NCBI GenBank assembly: GCA_964370045.1
Contig: CAYJGZ010000009.1
Coordinates: 1 to 64,000 of the forward strand
Source: JAAYCI01 sp964370045
GTDB lineage: Bacteria > Bacillota > Clostridia > Oscillospirales > Ruminococcaceae
Length of the DNA: 64,000 nucleotides
Direction of reading: 5' to 3'
In this document: piece after piece, positions 27,713 to 35,962 of the stretch
Layout: each line of letters opens with the position of its first letter
Numbering within the stretch: position 1 is the stretch's first letter
The notes under the pieces: model-generated
What the model saw: only the letters and a program-made list of their open reading frames with translations
Database searches by the model: none
What the model was told of the DNA's origin: nothing
Position numbers and translations under genes: made by a program

Positions 27713-28758
27713 CGAACCTTTCTGGTTTTATAAAAGATGTAAATGAAAAGTGAAGCGCCCACAATGGACGTTACAACGCCAATAGGTAGCTCTCTTGGGT
27801 TTAGGATGGTGCGGCTGATTAAATCCGCAAGCATCAAAAATATTGCACCCGTAAACAGACTGCCGGGCAAAAGACGCTTGTGGTTTGGGCCTGTTATCAT
27901 GCGGGTGATATGCGGGATGACAAGCCCAACAAAGCCGATAGAGCCGCCTATGGAGACGCAAATGCCGATAAGCGCCGCAACCATAATGAGCACAACAAGC
28001 TTTACCCTGCGCACGTTGATGCCAACATGGCGTGCGTTTGCCTCGCCAATGGCGAAGGCATTTAGCTCACGTGAAAGAGAGAGTAAAACGACAGAACAAA
28101 CAATAAGTGCGATTAAAACGGTGAGTACATTGTAATAACTGCTGCCTGCAAGCGAGCCCATTGTCCAAAAGGTGATGGATTGAACCCTGTCTCCTGCAAA
28201 GGAGATGACGAGGCTCATAATACTGCTGGCGAACATGGAAAACACCACACCAATGAGAATAATCGTATTGGTGGAGAGAGAATAGTCTAATTTATAAGCG
28301 AGTGCCAAGATGAGCACGAGCGACAAAAACGCAAACAAAATAGCCATAAGCATAATGCCGCCGCCTGTAAGCCCCGGGATTTGTATACCCAGTGCTATGG
28401 CGATAACTGCGCCTAAAGATGCGCCGGAGGATACGCCGAGCGTGGAGCCGTCTGCCAAAGGGTTGCGTAAAAGCCCCTGCATGGCAGCGCCACACAGCGA
28501 AAGCCCCGCACCTACCAAAGCAACGCACATCACACGAGGCATACGCACAAAAACGATGATGGACTGTGAAATTCCCTCGGGTACAGGCAGGCCGAAAATA
28601 GTGTTCCATACAGCTGTAAATGTGTCTGCGGGCGAGATAAACACGCTGCCTACACACACACACAGCACAAAAACCCCAAGGCTTATAAGCGCAAGTATCA
28701 GATATTGGTGGGCGGAAAAGCCCTCTTTTTTAATTCGGTTTTGCTTGTTGCTTTGCAT
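27709..28758 (-). CDS. FecCD family permease (BtuC-like)
   Basis: A 349-residue membrane permease with the FecCD/BtuC pattern: about ten hydrophobic segments, RMPRVMCVALVGAGLSLCG, GMQGLLRNPLADGSTLGVSSG (the coupling region), and GSIGFVGLVIPHITRM near the C-terminus. It forms the channel for a corrinoid or siderophore. It overlaps the ATPase gene by 4 bases and lies 196 bases after the binding-protein gene, with a hairpin between. Confidence 0.9.
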   Translation of the reverse strand: MQSNKQNRIKKEGFSAHQYLILALISLGVFVLCVCVGSVFISPADTFTAVWNTIFGLPVPEGISQSIIVFVRMPRVMCVALVGAGLSLCGAAMQGLLRNPLADGSTLGVSSGASLGAVIAIALGIQIPGLTGGGIMLMAILFAFLSLVLILALAYKLDYSLSTNTIILIGVVFSMFASSIMSLVISFAGDRVQSITFWTMGSLAGSSYYNVLTVLIALIVCSVVLLSLSRELNAFAIGEANARHVGINVRRVKLVVLIMVAALIGICVSIGGSIGFVGLVIPHITRMITGPNHKRLLPGSLFTGAIFLMLADLISRTILNPRELPIGVVTSIVGASLFIYIFYKTRKVR

Positions 28759-28864
28759 GAGTTAAATCCTGTTGTCATATTTTGTCGAACAAAAAGCGAA
28801 GAATGTGCAAAATATAGTAGTTGATTACAATAAAAATATGCGAATAATGCTAAAATAATAGTTT

Positions 28865-28902
28865 GGCTCATCCGTAAGGTGACGACACCTTGCGGATGAG
28901 CC
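28865..28902 (-). other. Intercistronic hairpin between the binding protein and permease genes
   Basis: A 17-bp near-perfect stem (GGCTCATCCG.AAGGTG against its complement) with a 4-base loop. No T-run follows on the minus strand. It could reduce downstream expression or protect the mRNA end so that the binding protein is made in excess. Confidence 0.6.
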
Positions 28903-28954
28903 GCCTATTTTGTCGCTTTAAGTTTCTTGTAGTGTATGTGTGACTGTTGACGTG

Positions 28955-30004
28955 TTAAGCTGCGGCACTGCTATCAGCGGCCATGCTGCTGTCAGCGGTC
29001 ATGTCGTCTGCAACACCGCCTGCACCGTAAAGAAGGTCATACATGGAGTTTGCGGCATCCACAAGGCGAGGGCCCGGGCGGGAGATGGCGTTGCTATCCG
29101 CAGAGAATACATCACCGTTTGCAACAGCAGTGATGGCGGACCATCCGTCACGACCCATGATTTCATCGGTAGGCTCAGGACCTTCACCAAAGTACATAGC
29201 AATGGTGAAAATGTAGGTGGGGTTGCGCTCGATTACCTGCTCCTGCGATACTTCTACCCATCCGTCGAGGTCCTCAAACACGTTGGTGAGGTTCAGCATG
29301 GTGGCGATTTCGTTCATGAAAGTGTTGTTGCCTGCTGTCCAAAGGCCAAACTCCAGCGGGCTAACCTCAAAGTAAACGCTCATCTCCTCGGTGGCCTCGG
29401 GTACTTTTTCCTCGATAGCGGCAAAGCTTGCCTTCATCTCGTCAATAAGCGTGGCGGCCTCGGCATCTTTGCCCACAACAGCGCCGATAAGCTCGATTGC
29501 GGTATAGGTTCCTGCTATATCGTGTGCGTCGCTCACGATTACACGGATGCCGGCATCCTCCATCTGCTGTATCTGCTCTTCAGGCTGTGCCATCGTCGCC
29601 ATAAGCACCACGTCGGGGGCAAGTTCGATGATTTGCTCAACATTTGTCTCGTAGCCGGACTGTACGCTGGTCACTTCCAGTACCTCGGCGGGGTAGTCGC
29701 AGTATTCGCCACGGCCTACCAGCGTATCGCCGGCGCCAAGTGCGTACAATATTTCAACGTCTGCTGCGGTGAGTGCTACAATTTTTTCTGCGGGGCCGTC
29801 CAGGGTGATTTCACGCCCTGTCATGTCGGTGACGGTGAGTCCCTCGGCGGCAGGTGCGGAGGATGCCTCGGATGTGGGCGCAGAGGATGCAGGTGCGCTA
29901 CTTGCGGCAGGTGCAGAGGACGAGGTGTCCGAGCTGCATCCGGCAAGCAGTGTAAGGCTGAGCAGTGCGGATAGTGCAAGTGCGATGAACTTGGTCTTCT
30001 TCAT
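28955..30004 (-). CDS. Cobalamin-type ABC substrate-binding lipoprotein (BtuF-like)
   Basis: A 349-residue lipoprotein: signal peptide with lipobox LLAGC, a Ser/Ala-rich linker (residues 24-54), then a periplasmic-binding-protein fold of the BtuF/FhuD class (ITLDGPAEKIVALT, VVGKDAEA, PDVVLMATM). The C-terminus adds a Ser/Ala/Met-rich tail. The ATG at 30004 follows GAGAGGG; the upstream frame to 30109 runs through the leader. It is the first gene after the cobalamin riboswitch, so its ligand is most likely cobalamin or another corrinoid. Confidence 0.88.
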   Translation of the reverse strand: MKKTKFIALALSALLSLTLLAGCSSDTSSSAPAASSAPASSAPTSEASSAPAAEGLTVTDMTGREITLDGPAEKIVALTAADVEILYALGAGDTLVGRGEYCDYPAEVLEVTSVQSGYETNVEQIIELAPDVVLMATMAQPEEQIQQMEDAGIRVIVSDAHDIAGTYTAIELIGAVVGKDAEAATLIDEMKASFAAIEEKVPEATEEMSVYFEVSPLEFGLWTAGNNTFMNEIATMLNLTNVFEDLDGWVEVSQEQVIERNPTYIFTIAMYFGEGPEPTDEIMGRDGWSAITAVANGDVFSADSNAISRPGPRLVDAANSMYDLLYGAGGVADDMTADSSMAADSSAAA

Positions 30005-30124
30005 TGTTTCCCTCTCTTTTCCTAAAACAGAATGGTTGTTTTTTGCAAATAAATAATGCTGTGTAAATGTACATGGCACAGGAGCTGTTACGTGGCGAAA
30101 AAAACACAAGACTCACGTAAACAA

Positions 30125-30163
30125 ACACAAAAAAAGACGCTCCTTAAATGGTTAAGAAGCATC
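30125..30163 (-). terminator. Riboswitch expression-platform terminator
   Basis: AAGATGCTTCTTAA pairs with TTAAGGAGCGTCTT and is followed by seven T residues on the minus strand. It lies about 60 bases past the aptamer and 120 before the binding-protein start codon, as expected for transcription attenuation. Confidence 0.85.
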
Positions 30164-30221
30164 TTGGTAGCGTTTATGCACGGCAAACACAAAGACCCTC
30201 ATCCCCAGGAGAAAATGTGTA

Positions 30222-30385
30222 AACAGGTTTCCCGACTTAGCTTCATCCTACTGCGACACCTTCCCGTCAAAGAAAAACAGTGGTTAATTGCCGCATCGTC
30301 TGCATCACGGTTACTGGGATAGTCCGGAATTTTCATCCGTGTTCCCTCGGCTTTGTTACAAGCCGGCACATAGTGCATATACACA
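30222..30385 (-). promoter_or_regulatory. Cobalamin riboswitch
   Basis: On the minus strand the core blocks appear in order: GAGGGAACACGG, TGAAAATTCCGGACT, CCAGTAACCGTGATGC, GACGATGCGGC, CCACTG, GGGAAGG, GATGAAGCTAAGTCGG, then GAAACCTG. The match to the cobalamin aptamer is close. It controls the BtuF-BtuC-BtuD genes through the following terminator. AdoCbl versus other corrinoid specificity was not determined. Confidence 0.92.
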
Positions 30386-30606
30386 GTTTTATTCACTTGC
30401 TTGTGTACAGCATAGCATGTTTATAGTATAATTGCAATGCGAGGAAAGCATGTTTTTTTGGAAACGGCGTGGCAGGACAAGCTGAACTTCACGAAAATGT
30501 GTATTGGTGATGAAAAATCGCACTGCGAATTATGTAAGTTTTTGTTTGTGCTTACGCTGATTTTGATTTGATACAGCATGTGTGAAAATGCGAAAAGGAG
30601 AGTTTT

Positions 30607-30975
30607 ATGCTCAAAAATTCCGAAGAGAAAAACAATTCACAAAAAGAGCAAATGCCGCACACCCACTCCCACGATGGACATTCCCATTCCCACGGAGGGC
30701 ACAGCCATGTGCACAGCGAAGAGGAAAACCGTGCGGTGCTCAACCGCCTGTCCAGAGCCATCGGGCACATGGAGTCCATAAAGCGGATGGTGGAGGGTGG
30801 CAGGGACTGCAGCGAGGTGCTGATACAGCTGTCGGCGGTACGCTCTGCCATAAATAATGTGGGTAAAATCGTACTGCAAAATCACATAGAGCACTGCATT
30901 GTCGAGGCAGTGCAAAACGATGACCCAAAGCAGATAGAGGAATTAAAGCGTGCCATAGACAAATTTTTGAAGTAA
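30607..30975 (+). CDS. CsoR/FrmR-type metal-sensing repressor with His-rich N-terminus
   Basis: A 122-residue protein. The C-terminal helical domain has the metal ligands Cys68, His93 and Cys97. The 25- and 4-residue gaps between them are exactly those of CsoR Cu(I) sensors. Unusually, residues 18-36 are a His-rich stretch (nine His), which could bind Ni(II) or other divalent ions. Known relatives: CsoR (Cu), RcnR/InrS (Ni/Co), FrmR (formaldehyde). Its position immediately before larE suggests a nickel sensor for the lar genes, but that is inference. ATG 30607 is preceded by AAGGAGAG. Confidence 0.85.
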   Translation: MLKNSEEKNNSQKEQMPHTHSHDGHSHSHGGHSHVHSEEENRAVLNRLSRAIGHMESIKRMVEGGRDCSEVLIQLSAVRSAINNVGKIVLQNHIEHCIVEAVQNDDPKQIEELKRAIDKFLK

Positions 30976-31056
30976 CAGCAAAGTCGAAAAACTTTCGTAA
31001 GATGTTTGTTTTTGCGAGCATCATCTGCTAAAAAAACATGGAAACGAGCGCATTAT

Positions 31057-31854
31057 ATGCAAAACAACAATACTGAAAATCCAAATATAAATGTGCAAAG
31101 TGTACCACCCTTATTGAGGGATTTTTTCAAAAAACATCGCAAGGTGGCGCTCGCCTTTTCGGGTGGGGTGGATTCCGCCTACCTTTTGTATGCGGCAAAG
31201 GTGTGTGGGGCGGATGTATGCGCATTTTTTGCGCACACACCATTTCAGCCGAAGTTTGAGGTGAATGACGCACACCGCATGGCGAAAGAGCAGGGTGTGC
31301 CGCTATGTGTGTTGCCGATTGATGTGCTAAATGAAGAGCAAATCGCACAAAATACAGCGGAGAGGTGCTATTTTTGCAAAGTGCAAATTATGCAAAGCAT
31401 AATAAAAGCCGCAGGTGAAAGGGGCTATACGGTTTTGCTGGACGGCTCCAATGCCTCGGACGATGAAAGCGAGCGGCCCGGCATGAGAGCGCTGAAGGAG
31501 CTTTCGGTGCTCTCGCCGCTGAGGCTTGCGGGTATCACAAAACAGCAGGTGAGAGCGCTTTCAAAAAGTGCAGGGCTGTTCACGTGGGACAAGCCTGCCT
31601 ACGCCTGCCTTGCCACACGCATATCCACGGGACAGCGCATAGACAAAGAGACGCTAAGCCGTGTGCAAAGCGCAGAGGCGGCGCTCATGGAAATGGGCTT
31701 TTCGGACATACGTGTGCGTGTGCGTAAAAACAGCGCAAAACTGCAACTGCCACAATCCCGGTTTGGGCTTGCGCTTCAAAAACACAAGCAGATAGCGGAG
31801 CTACTTTTGCGATACTTTGATGAGGCGGTGCTGGATTTAACACCGAGAGGATAA
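31057..31854 (+). CDS. larE: LarE, sulfur transferase for the nickel-pincer cofactor
   Basis: A 265-residue PP-loop ATP pyrophosphatase: SGGVDS at residues 35-40, the ERCYFCKV segment near 105, and PAYACLATRIS with Cys184. In Lactiplantibacillus plantarum LarE the matching cysteine is the sacrificial sulfur donor that turns P2CMN into P2TMN, a step in the Ni-pincer nucleotide of lactate racemase-like enzymes. Start at 31057 (MQNNN) is chosen; the frame extends 17 codons upstream without a better ribosome site. larB begins 55 bases downstream. Confidence 0.9.
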   Translation: MQNNNTENPNINVQSVPPLLRDFFKKHRKVALAFSGGVDSAYLLYAAKVCGADVCAFFAHTPFQPKFEVNDAHRMAKEQGVPLCVLPIDVLNEEQIAQNTAERCYFCKVQIMQSIIKAAGERGYTVLLDGSNASDDESERPGMRALKELSVLSPLRLAGITKQQVRALSKSAGLFTWDKPAYACLATRISTGQRIDKETLSRVQSAEAALMEMGFSDIRVRVRKNSAKLQLPQSRFGLALQKHKQIAELLLRYFDEAVLDLTPRG

Positions 31855-31909
31855 AGTGGTCACACACTGTGTAAGCATGTGGTATCAAGCGAGGAATGCG
31901 GAGGAAAAA

Positions 31910-32668
31910 ATGGATAAAAATCAGATGTTGCAGATGTTGCAGGCGGTGCAGGCAGGGGAGCTTTCGCCACAGCAGGTGCTTGAAAAAATGCACGCTCAAC
32001 CCTTTGAAGACCTGGGCTATGCAAAGGTAGACTACCACCGTGGCATAAGGCAGGGTGTGGGCGAGGTCATTTACGGTGCGGGAAAAACGGCAGAGCAGAT
32101 TGTAGGCATACTCAAAAATATGTGCGAAAATGGGCTTAAGGATATTCTTGTCACACGCATAAACGAGGATGTAGCGCAAAAAATACAGGAGCAAGTACCC
32201 ATGCAGTACCACGCACTGCCAAAGCTGGGCATTGTAAACAGAGATGAGCAAAAGCCGCTGATAGGCTCGGTGGTGGTGGCGGCGGCAGGCACGAGCGACC
32301 TATATGCAAGCGAGGAGGCCGCCATAACGGCGGAGCTTTTTGGCAACAAGGTGACACGCCTTTACGATGTGGGTGTGGCAGGGCTTCACCGCCTTTTGAG
32401 CAACATGGACATCCTTTGCTCCGCCCGTGTGGTGGTGGCGGTGGCCGGAATGGAAGGGGCGCTTGCAAGCGTCGTTGGGGGGCTTGTGAGCTGTCCTGTT
32501 ATTGCGGTGCCCACAAGTGTCGGCTACGGCGCAAGCTTTGGCGGTGTGGCGGCGCTTTTGTCCATGCTCAACTCCTGCGCCTCGGGGGTTTCGGTGGTGA
32601 ACATCGACAATGGCTTTGGTGCGGGATACCTTGCGTCCACCATTAACAAGATGGAGGGTGTAGTTTGA
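31910..32668 (+). CDS. larB: LarB, pyridinium-3,5-biscarboxylic acid mononucleotide synthase
   Basis: A 252-residue PurE-related carboxylase/hydrolase that converts nicotinic acid adenine dinucleotide to P2CMN, the first step of the Ni-pincer cofactor. It contains FGNKVTRLYDVGVAGLHRLL, VAVAGMEGALASVVGGLV and VPTSVGYGASFGG. Start ATG 31910 is preceded by GGAGG with 5-base spacing. Ten bases beyond the stop lies an end fragment of repeat family B. Confidence 0.92.
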   Translation: MDKNQMLQMLQAVQAGELSPQQVLEKMHAQPFEDLGYAKVDYHRGIRQGVGEVIYGAGKTAEQIVGILKNMCENGLKDILVTRINEDVAQKIQEQVPMQYHALPKLGIVNRDEQKPLIGSVVVAAAGTSDLYASEEAAITAELFGNKVTRLYDVGVAGLHRLLSNMDILCSARVVVAVAGMEGALASVVGGLVSCPVIAVPTSVGYGASFGGVAALLSMLNSCASGVSVVNIDNGFGAGYLASTINKMEGVV

Positions 32669-32677
32669 GACAAGTTT

Positions 32678-32713
32678 CAAAATAACTCGACTGAACACTC
32701 GTGTCCACACTAT
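32678..32713 (-). repeat. Family B element, end fragment
   Basis: 36 bp in the larB-larC gap matching one end of family B copy 2 (58162-58197): CAAAATAACTCG, CTGAACACTCGT, then TCCACACTAT. Only this end is present, so it is a truncated or solo copy. Confidence 0.8.
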
Positions 32714-32826
32714 CCATCAAATCTAAAATCAATAATGCTCTTATCATTCTTTGTGCTTCGCATAATAAGAGCCGTATATTTCATTAAATTTTGTGCCGAT
32801 GCGAAGCGACGGAATGGAGCATTTTT

Positions 32827-34356
32827 ATGAAAACACTATATATAGAGTGCGCAATGGGTGCGGCGGGGGATATGCTGACGGCGGCCCTGCTGGAGCTTGT
32901 GCCAAACCCCGATGAGTTTATTGAGCAAATGAACTCGCTCGGGCTGAAAGGCGTGAGCGTATCACGACACAAGGCGCAAAAGTGCGGCATATGGGGCACG
33001 CAAATGCAGGTGCAGGTGAACGGCGAAGAGGAGCAAAGCGTGGACGTGTCGCCTGAGGAAAATATACACGCAGAGCATACGCACAAACAGGCGCACTCCC
33101 ATTCCCACGCACATGATGAGCACAGCCATGCACACACGCACGAGCACGCACATGAGGGGCACAGCCATCCGCACTCACATGTGGCAGAGCATATCCATCA
33201 CCATGGCGATGCGCACCCCCACACGCACGAGCACGCACATGAGGGGCACAGCCATCCGCACACGCAGGGCGATGCGCAGGAGCATCATCATGCACACGGT
33301 GAAGAGCATGGCAACTACGACATGCAGAGCGTAAAAGAAACCCTGCAAAATCTTCCGCTAAAGGAAGAAGCGAAGGCGGATGCGCTGGCGGTGTATGAGC
33401 TGATAGCACAGGCGGAGGCAAACGCACACGGCTGCTTGGTGGAGCAGGTGCATTTCCACGAGGTGGGCAGTATGGATGCGCTTGCGGACATTGTGGGAGT
33501 GGCGATTTTGATGCACATGCTAAAGCCGGACAGGGTGGTGGCATCGGCGGTGAATGTGGGCAGTGGGCAGGTGAGGTGCAGTCATGGGGTTTTGCCTGTT
33601 CCGGCGCCTGCCACCGCATGGCTTTTGCAGGGAGTGCCCACCTACAGTGGGCCTGTCCGTGCGGAGCTGTGCACCCCTACAGGTGCGGCACTGCTTAGAC
33701 ATTTTGTGTCCGAGTTTGCCCTGCAACCTGTGATGAGCGTGGATAAGATAGGCTACGGCATGGGCAAAAAGGACTTTGCGGCGGCGAACTGCGTGAGGGC
33801 ATTTTTGGGCGAGGAGCAGACTGACGCTTTTGGAAGCGTTGGCAGGGCGCACAGCGTGTCGGTGCCCAAAGACAGCGAATATGCCACCGAGCAAGTAGCA
33901 GAGCTTAGCTGTAACATAGACGACATGACGGGCGAAGCGCTGGGGTATGCACAGGAGGTGCTTTTTGAGAGTGGCGCACTGGATGTTTACCTGATACCCA
34001 TATATATGAAAAAAAGCAGGGGCGCACACATGCTGTGTTGCTTGTGCAAGCCCGAGGACGAGCATAAAATGGTGAGCTTAATGCTCAAGCACACCACAAG
34101 CCTTGGGGTGCGCATAGCAAGACTTGAGAGAAAATGCCTTGAGCGTAGCGTTGAGACGATGCAAACGCCACTGGGGCAGGTGCGCTTAAAGCGGGGATTT
34201 GGCGGTGGAGTGCAAAAGTGCAAAGCGGAGTATGAGGATGTGGCGGCCATTGCACGAAAAAGCGGGCTTAGCCTTGCCCAGGTGGGCAAAATTGTGTGCG
34301 AGGAGATGCTGAAAGATGAGGGGATAGGGGATACACACCCGATTGTGAAAAAATAA
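32827..34356 (+). CDS. larC: LarC, nickel insertion protein for the nickel-pincer cofactor, with large His-rich insert
   Basis: A 509-residue single-frame LarC. The protein loads Ni onto P2TMN using CTP. The N-terminal domain starts AMGAAGDML, a conserved block FHEVGSMDALADIVG lies near residue 217, and the C-terminal domain contains ELSCNIDDMTGEALGYA. Residues about 80-162 are an extremely His-rich insert that holds two identical 42-base copies (33133-33174 and 33220-33261). Some organisms make LarC from two frames by a programmed shift; here it is one frame. Start is ATG 32827 and the gene ends before a strong terminator. Confidence 0.92.
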   Translation: MKTLYIECAMGAAGDMLTAALLELVPNPDEFIEQMNSLGLKGVSVSRHKAQKCGIWGTQMQVQVNGEEEQSVDVSPEENIHAEHTHKQAHSHSHAHDEHSHAHTHEHAHEGHSHPHSHVAEHIHHHGDAHPHTHEHAHEGHSHPHTQGDAQEHHHAHGEEHGNYDMQSVKETLQNLPLKEEAKADALAVYELIAQAEANAHGCLVEQVHFHEVGSMDALADIVGVAILMHMLKPDRVVASAVNVGSGQVRCSHGVLPVPAPATAWLLQGVPTYSGPVRAELCTPTGAALLRHFVSEFALQPVMSVDKIGYGMGKKDFAAANCVRAFLGEEQTDAFGSVGRAHSVSVPKDSEYATEQVAELSCNIDDMTGEALGYAQEVLFESGALDVYLIPIYMKKSRGAHMLCCLCKPEDEHKMVSLMLKHTTSLGVRIARLERKCLERSVETMQTPLGQVRLKRGFGGGVQKCKAEYEDVAAIARKSGLSLAQVGKIVCEEMLKDEGIGDTHPIVKK

Positions 34357-34387
34357 ATGACGCAAGTATGTGTATTATTTTGAAATA

Positions 34388-34440
34388 AAAAAAGCAAAAA
34401 AACATCCCCCATGCAAGGTTGTGCGAGGGGATGTTTTTGC
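34388..34440 (+). terminator. Intrinsic terminator after larC
   Basis: AAAGCAAAAAAACATCCCC pairs with GGGGATGTTTTTGCTTT around an 18-base loop and lies 30 bases after larC. Confidence 0.8.
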
Positions 34441-34507
34441 TTTATACTTTATAAAGACACGAAACAACGCGACAAAAGTAATTTCAAAATAGGGAGTGTT
34501 TGAGAAC

Positions 34508-35062
34508 ATGAAAGTAGATACAAAGAAATTGGTGAGTACAGGTCTTTTAATTGCGCTGGGAATGGTATTGCCCAGCTTTTTCCATATGTTTGGCGCAGGA
34601 ACAGTAATGCTGCCTATGCACATTCCGGTGCTGATATGCGGCCTTGCGTGCGGTATGCCCTATGGGGCTGCGTGCGGTGTCATCCTGCCGCTGCTGTCCT
34701 CCGTGACAACGGGTATGCCCCCCATTTTCCCCACAGCCCCAGCAATGGCGTTTGAGCTATGTACTTACGGTCTGATATGCGGCCTTTTGTTCTACAAGGC
34801 TCGCATGAACATATATGTTTCGCTTCTTGGTGGTATGCTCGCAGGGCGTGTGGTTTCGGGCATTGCGAACGCTATACTTATGGGTGTTGCGGACAGGCCC
34901 TACGGCGTGGAGAGCTTTTTGATGGCGGCATTTGTGACGGGACTGCCCGGCATTATCATTCAGCTGGTGTTTGTGCCTGTGATTGTGCTACTGCTCATCA
35001 AGGCACGCATTGTGCAAGGCCCCGAAAAGAGAATACGCAGCGCAGCAAAAGCAAACGTGTAA
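34508..35062 (+). CDS. ECF transporter S (substrate-binding) component
   Basis: A 184-residue membrane protein with five or six hydrophobic segments and the ECF S-component layout: N-terminal basic residues, LISTGLLIALG-like first helix, internal GACGVILPLLSS and GMLAGRVVSGIANAI. Such proteins bind one vitamin or metal and join a shared EcfT/EcfA module encoded elsewhere. The substrate is not obvious. It lies after the lar genes but behind a terminator, so it need not be part of that cluster. ATG 34508 is chosen over GTG 34496 for spacing from AGGGAG. Confidence 0.72.
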   Translation: MKVDTKKLVSTGLLIALGMVLPSFFHMFGAGTVMLPMHIPVLICGLACGMPYGAACGVILPLLSSVTTGMPPIFPTAPAMAFELCTYGLICGLLFYKARMNIYVSLLGGMLAGRVVSGIANAILMGVADRPYGVESFLMAAFVTGLPGIIIQLVFVPVIVLLLIKARIVQGPEKRIRSAAKANV

Positions 35063-35072
35063 AAGGCGAGGC

Positions 35073-35195
35073 GGGAGTGGACACATAGAGGTGATTTGGA
35101 ATACGCTAAGTGATAGAAGAAGGCGCTATATCCTACCCCGCCGCAGGCGGGGTAGGATATAGCAAAAAACTAAATCACTGCGTTTATCCACACCC
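35073..35195 (+). repeat. Family A palindromic element, copy 4
   Basis: 123 bp. Left end GGGAGTGGACACATAGAGG; right end read in reverse is GGGTGTGGATAAACGCAG. The central arms are GCTATATCCTACCCCGCC and GGCGGGGTAGGATATAGC, differing from copies 1-3 but fully paired. Confidence 0.9.
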
Positions 35196-35209
35196 GGGAA
35201 GGGTAAATT

Positions 35210-35803
35210 ATGCAGCATGAAATGACGGAAATGCGTGAGTTTTTTGACAAGCTTGCGCCTGAATGGGACGAGATGGCGCAGGATGCAAGCGCTCAGATAA
35301 GCACAATTTTAGGTATGTTTTGCTTTGCACAGGATGCGAAAGTGCTGGATGTTGCGTGCGGCACGGGGGTGATGTTTCCCCATTTGCTTGCGCAAAACCC
35401 AAGCGAGATAAACGCCATAGACCTATCGCCCGAAATGGTACAGCGTGCACGTAAAAAGTGCGATGATGCACGAGTAAGCGTGCAGGAAGCGGACTTTTTC
35501 GAGTATGAGGGCGAGGGGTACGACATCATAGTGGTGTACAATGCCTACCCGCACTTTTTGGACAAGTCTCGCTTTGCAAAAAAAGCGGCGGAGCTACTGA
35601 AAAAAGGCGGCCGACTGCTCATCGCACACAGCGACAGCAGAGCGGTGGTAAACGGCAGGCACAGCGGCGGAGAGGTGGAGGACGTCTCGGACGGGCTTTT
35701 CACCTGCGCACAGGAGGCACAGCGCCTCGGGGATGCCTTTACGTATGACATAATGGTGGACACACAGCGTATGTATGTTCTTTCGGGGGTCCTTTTAGGG
35801 TAG
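35210..35803 (+). CDS. Class I SAM-dependent methyltransferase
   Basis: A 197-residue protein with the SAM-binding motif VLDVACGTGVMFPHLL near residue 45, then acidic motif INAIDLSPEMV and motif IV-like IIVVYNAYPHF. Length and pattern match the UbiE/Methyltransf_11 group. Its substrate is unknown; no neighbouring biosynthetic gene suggests one. ATG 35210 is preceded by GGAAGGG. Family A copy 4 ends 15 bases before the start. Confidence 0.82.
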   Translation: MQHEMTEMREFFDKLAPEWDEMAQDASAQISTILGMFCFAQDAKVLDVACGTGVMFPHLLAQNPSEINAIDLSPEMVQRARKKCDDARVSVQEADFFEYEGEGYDIIVVYNAYPHFLDKSRFAKKAAELLKKGGRLLIAHSDSRAVVNGRHSGGEVEDVSDGLFTCAQEAQRLGDAFTYDIMVDTQRMYVLSGVLLG

Positions 35804-35864
35804 ATAGCGCTTGTGTGGGCACAATCTTGAAGTTCACTCGCCAAATATTTGGCATACCTTACCG

Positions 35865-35908
35865 ATTATACCACGGTTTATGTGCATTGGGCATAAACCG
35901 TGGTATAA
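35865..35908. other. Perfect long hairpin
   Basis: ATTATACCACGGTTTATG is followed after 9 bases by its exact reverse complement: 18-bp perfect arms. Its right arm ends in TGGTATAAT, which could itself act as an extended -10 for the downstream acetyltransferase. It lies past the methyltransferase stop, without a T-run. Confidence 0.6.
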
Positions 35909-35962
35909 TTCAATTAAGGGGTTGCCCTTTAGTTGAATTGTGCTTATAACGGAGGGGAGTAT

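Noticed and set aside
28940..29974. 344-codon plus-strand frame opposite the substrate-binding protein
   Set aside because: Cys/Gly/His-rich composition typical of a shadow frame; the minus-strand lipoprotein has signal peptide, ribosome site and riboswitch.
33060..33312. Repetitive CAC/CAT tract considered as a CRISPR-like or satellite array
   Set aside because: It is in frame within larC and encodes the His-rich insert; spacing is not array-like.
8956..35908. Similar TTGGGCA-N-TGGTATAAT strings before uppP and the acetyltransferase taken as a shared promoter type
   Set aside because: TTGGGC lies only 11 bases from the -10 box, too near for a -35 element; two cases are not enough to claim a motif.
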